64,000 bases of DNA. It comes from Paraburkholderia bryophila (lineage in GTDB: Bacteria > Pseudomonadota > Gammaproteobacteria > Burkholderiales > Burkholderiaceae). Positions within the stretch are counted from its first letter, which is position 1. Every line of letters starts with the position of its first letter. The stretch is from the NCBI RefSeq assembly GCF_013409255.1, contig NZ_JACCAS010000001.1, forward strand, positions 1,612,001-1,676,000, given 5' to 3'. Both the position numbers and the translations under genes were made by a program. The notes under the pieces are model-generated. The model ran no database searches. It was not told where the DNA came from and worked only from the letters and a program-made list of their open reading frames with translations. Below are positions 61,741 to 64,000 of the stretch, piece after piece.

Positions 61741-61826
61741 GCAGGCAAAGAAAAGTAGGTGCCGCCCCGCACAGGGGCAACGCTAATAGACCACCGTGAA
61801 CTCAAGGAAAGGCCAACACAGCAAGC
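61741..61826. repeat. Possible dispersed intergenic repeat
   Basis: Between the convergent GT9 and msbA genes lies a stretch starting GCAGGCAAAGAAAAGTAGG with a small hairpin GCCCC-GCACA-GGGGC (61764-61778). It resembles a sequence I recall as a recurrent intergenic element in Burkholderia-type genomes; I cannot test this here. The rest of the gap 61632-61848 holds nothing recognised. Confidence 0.4.
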
Positions 61827-61848
61827 CCCGCGCCCCGCCGCGCCCCCC

Positions 61849-63642
61849 TCAAGCCGCATCCTGCTGAAACTGAATCCGATGCAAATTCGCATACAGCCCG
61901 TTTTGCGCCAACAGATCGCGGTGGCTGCCGCTCTCGACGATCCGCCCTGCGTCCATCACTAGAATGCGGCTCGCGCGCTCGATCGTCGACAGCCGGTGTG
62001 CGATGACCAGCGTCGTACGGCCTTTCATCAGGGTTTCCAACGCTGCCTGCACATGGCGTTCCGACTCAGAATCCAGCGCCGAGGTCGCCTCATCGAGAAT
62101 CAGAATCGGCGCGTCCTTATAGATAGCCCGCGCGATCGCCAGACGCTGCCGCTGGCCGCCCGACAGCATCAGCCCGTTATCCCCAACCAGCGTATCGATG
62201 CCATTCGGCATAGCCTGAACCGTATCCCACAAGTTAGCCGCACGCAGCGCCGCCTTGACCTTATCCGAATCGGCCACTTGCCCATAAGCAACGTTATTGG
62301 CAACGGTATCGTTAAACAGCACGACATCCTGACTGACCATAGCAATCTGCCCACGCAGCGCGTGCAGATCGTATTCCGGCAACGCCACACCATCGGCCAG
62401 AATCTCCCCGCCGGTCGGATCAAAAAACCGCGGCAGCAAATTCACCAACGTAGTCTTGCCACTACCCGACGGTCCCACGAGCGCAACCATTTCCCCCGGC
62501 GCCACCTTGAACGACACCTTATCCAGCGTGTGCCGATTATTCGTCGCACTAGCGCCATAACTGAACGACACATCGCGGAACTCCACTTCACCGCGAGCGC
62601 GCTCGAGCGGCTTGCCGCCGCCTTCCGGCTCGGACGGCTCGTCGATCAAGCCGAAGATCAGTTCACACGCCGTCATGCCGCGTTGCAACGGCTGATTTAC
62701 GTCCATCAGATGCTTGAGCGGCGAGATGATCAGGAGCATCGCCGTAACGAACGCGACGAACCCGCCAACCGTGGTCTGATCCGAGGACGACTGCATTACC
62801 GCGATCGTGATCACGATCGCCAGCGCGATCGACGCGAGAAACTGCGTGAGCGGCTGCGCGAGACCGCCGGAAACGGTCATGCGCATTGCGTAGCCGCGCA
62901 GGCGCTGGCTCATCGACGTAAAACGGTCGATCTCGTACTGCTCGCCGTTATGCACCTTGACGACCTTGTAACCGCCCACCGTCTCTTCGACGATGTACGA
63001 CAGTTCGTTGGTCAGCAATTGATGTTCGCGGTTCAGGCGCCGCAAACGACGATTGATCTTGCCGACCAGCCAGCCGATTGCGGGCAGCAGCACCGCGACG
63101 ATCAGCGTCAGACGCCAGTTCAGATAGAACAGATAGCCGAGCAGGAACACCACCGTCAGCGAATCGCGCACCAGCGTAACCATCACGCTCAACAGCACGT
63201 TGAGAATCTGGTTCACCTCGAAGACGATCGCGTTGATCACCGTACTCGCGGTTTCACGCTGGAAAAACGCGACGCTCGTGTGAATCATGCGGTTGAACAT
63301 CTTCAGGCGCAGTTCGAGCAGGATCCTGTTCGACACATACGCGAGCAGATAGCCGGATGCGTATTGCGACAGACTGCGAATCAGCGCGAGACCAATCACC
63401 GCGGACGGCACGAACCACTTGGTGTTGTCGTTGGCGTGCGCGCCGAAGCCCTTGTCCAGCAACGGCTTAAGCAGGGCCGGGATCGCCGCGTCGGTCGCGG
63501 AGCTGACGGCCATCGCGACGATCGCACCGATGAGGACCCAGACCATCGGCTTGATATACGGCCACAGGCGTCGAAAAATGACGGACGGCGACGATGCCTC
63601 GCCAGTGCCGATGGGTTTGCTTAACGTTGGCTTCGCGCTCAA
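61849..63642 (-). CDS. msbA: Lipid A export ABC transporter MsbA
   Basis: A 597-residue half-transporter: six membrane helices in residues 25-320 ([39 protein letters not shown]) and a C-terminal ATPase domain with Walker [11 protein letters not shown], signature [15 protein letters not shown], Walker [12 protein letters not shown] and H-loop IAHRLST. It flips lipid A-core across the inner membrane. Its neighbours, GT2 and GT9 genes, fit an LPS-assembly locus. Length matches MsbA. Confidence 0.95.
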   Translation of the reverse strand: MSAKPTLSKPIGTGEASSPSVIFRRLWPYIKPMVWVLIGAIVAMAVSSATDAAIPALLKPLLDKGFGAHANDNTKWFVPSAVIGLALIRSLSQYASGYLLAYVSNRILLELRLKMFNRMIHTSVAFFQRETASTVINAIVFEVNQILNVLLSVMVTLVRDSLTVVFLLGYLFYLNWRLTLIVAVLLPAIGWLVGKINRRLRRLNREHQLLTNELSYIVEETVGGYKVVKVHNGEQYEIDRFTSMSQRLRGYAMRMTVSGGLAQPLTQFLASIALAIVITIAVMQSSSDQTTVGGFVAFVTAMLLIISPLKHLMDVNQPLQRGMTACELIFGLIDEPSEPEGGGKPLERARGEVEFRDVSFSYGASATNNRHTLDKVSFKVAPGEMVALVGPSGSGKTTLVNLLPRFFDPTGGEILADGVALPEYDLHALRGQIAMVSQDVVLFNDTVANNVAYGQVADSDKVKAALRAANLWDTVQAMPNGIDTLVGDNGLMLSGGQRQRLAIARAIYKDAPILILDEATSALDSESERHVQAALETLMKGRTTLVIAHRLSTIERASRILVMDAGRIVESGSHRDLLAQNGLYANLHRIQFQQDAA

Positions 63643-63767
63643 GGAATCCTCTGGGAATGCGGGACGGCTGCCGCGCGGCGGACGGAATGCCCGCCGCGAG
63701 GAAATTCAAAGAAGAGCATTGTAAACGGTTGCGGGCGACGGCTGGGAGCTGGCCGAATGGCCTGTGT

Positions 63768-63773
63768 ATACTG
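63768..63773 (+). promoter_or_regulatory. Possible -10 of the last gene
   Basis: TATACT lies 128 bases upstream of the start codon at 63901, preceded by TGTG. No good -35 is seen in the GC-rich region upstream. The remainder of the divergent gap 63643-63900 contains the CTCGCTGCT repeats. Confidence 0.35.
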
Positions 63774-63778
63774 GCAAC

Positions 63779-63814
63779 TCGCTGCTGCAACTCGCTGCTA
63801 ACACCTCGCTGGTG
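63779..63814. repeat. Three CTCGCTGCT-type repeats
   Basis: CTCGCTGCT (63779-63787), CTCGCTGCT (63792-63800) and CTCGCTGGT (63806-63814) occur with 13- and 14-base periods in the leader of the last gene. They may be slippage products or a regulator array. Confidence 0.5.
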
Positions 63815-63900
63815 GCTCGCCCCGAGTTGCCGGCGCGACCCGCTCGCGAATGTCGCTCGTGCGGCTCGTTCCATCACTTTGCCCTCCACCCGATTCAGGC

Positions 63901-64000
63901 ATGCAAGAAACCACCCTCGGCGTCGCCATCATCACCAAAAACGCGGCGGCACGGCTGGCCGAATGCCTGCAAGCGGTATCGTTCGCCGACCAGATCGTCG
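63901..64000 (+). CDS. GT2-family glycosyltransferase (WaaE-like), 5' part only
   Basis: Only 33 complete codons lie in the window. They read TTLGVAIITKNAAARLAECLQ and then AVSFADQIV, the typical first strand, N-terminal loop and helix of WaaE/KdtX-type LPS-core glycosyltransferases of the GT2 family (ITKNE-like motif, here ITKNA). Position next to msbA supports an LPS role. It leaves the window, so length and activity are unknown. Confidence 0.75.
   Translation, partial: MQETTLGVAIITKNAAARLAECLQAVSFADQIV

Overview
The window is a gene-dense, GC-rich stretch of chromosome that looks like Burkholderiaceae, most likely Paraburkholderia or Burkholderia (inferred from protein families and gene order; no 16S gene is present). 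The block yebC-purD-hemF-nadD-rsfS-rlmH-maf-rng, the msbA plus glycosyltransferase end, and the kdp and mgsA genes point to the main chromosome. No tRNA, rRNA, insertion sequence, prophage or CRISPR array was seen.

Layout. 1-7.4 kb: the tail of a short-chain dehydrogenase, a GT-C type membrane glycosyltransferase, a DUF924 gene coupled to a truncated haemoglobin, a large FtsX-type permease without an adjacent ATPase gene, a DUF4126 membrane protein, and a Gdx/SugE guanidinium exporter behind a two-hairpin guanidine-II riboswitch. 7.5-16.2 kb: a full kdp potassium-uptake locus (37-aa peptide, kdpF, A, B, C, D, E) with a KdpE-like box upstream and a terminator hairpin between kdpC and kdpD. 16.3-19.6 kb: quinone oxidoreductase, mgsA, an atypical SDR, upp. 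19.7-27.2 kb: the housekeeping block on the plus strand.

27.2-38.7 kb: a GDSL lipoprotein; a ribbon-helix-helix regulator with repeated operator-like sites next to a PHB-depolymerase-type esterase; a light-sensing island (bacteriophytochrome plus response regulator converging on a haem oxygenase plus PAS histidine kinase); MscS; and a degenerate GGDEF/EAL protein. 39.1-43.4 kb: a LysR regulator converging on an operon of Rieske oxygenase, rubredoxin (55 aa) and rubredoxin reductase, preceded by free-methionine-R-sulfoxide reductase. The rubredoxin and the kdp peptide are short genes that are easily missed.

43.5-57 kb: a di-TOBE molybdate-binding protein, an SH3/NlpC-P60 lipoprotein, a VOC protein, then an AT-rich regulatory region and a chaperone-usher operon of the spore-coat-U type (subunit, chaperone, usher, two-domain tip), a small related secreted protein, a transglutaminase, an HdeD-like membrane domain fused to a putative cysteine-peptidase domain, and rdgC. 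57-64 kb: small proteins, two tandem GT2 glycosyltransferases, a GT9 protein, msbA and the first 100 bases of another GT2 gene; this end looks like an envelope glycan/LPS locus. The strongest leads are the Rieske/rubredoxin electron-transfer operon, the guanidine-II riboswitch, the kdp leader peptide with its KdpE box, and the HdeD-peptidase fusion.
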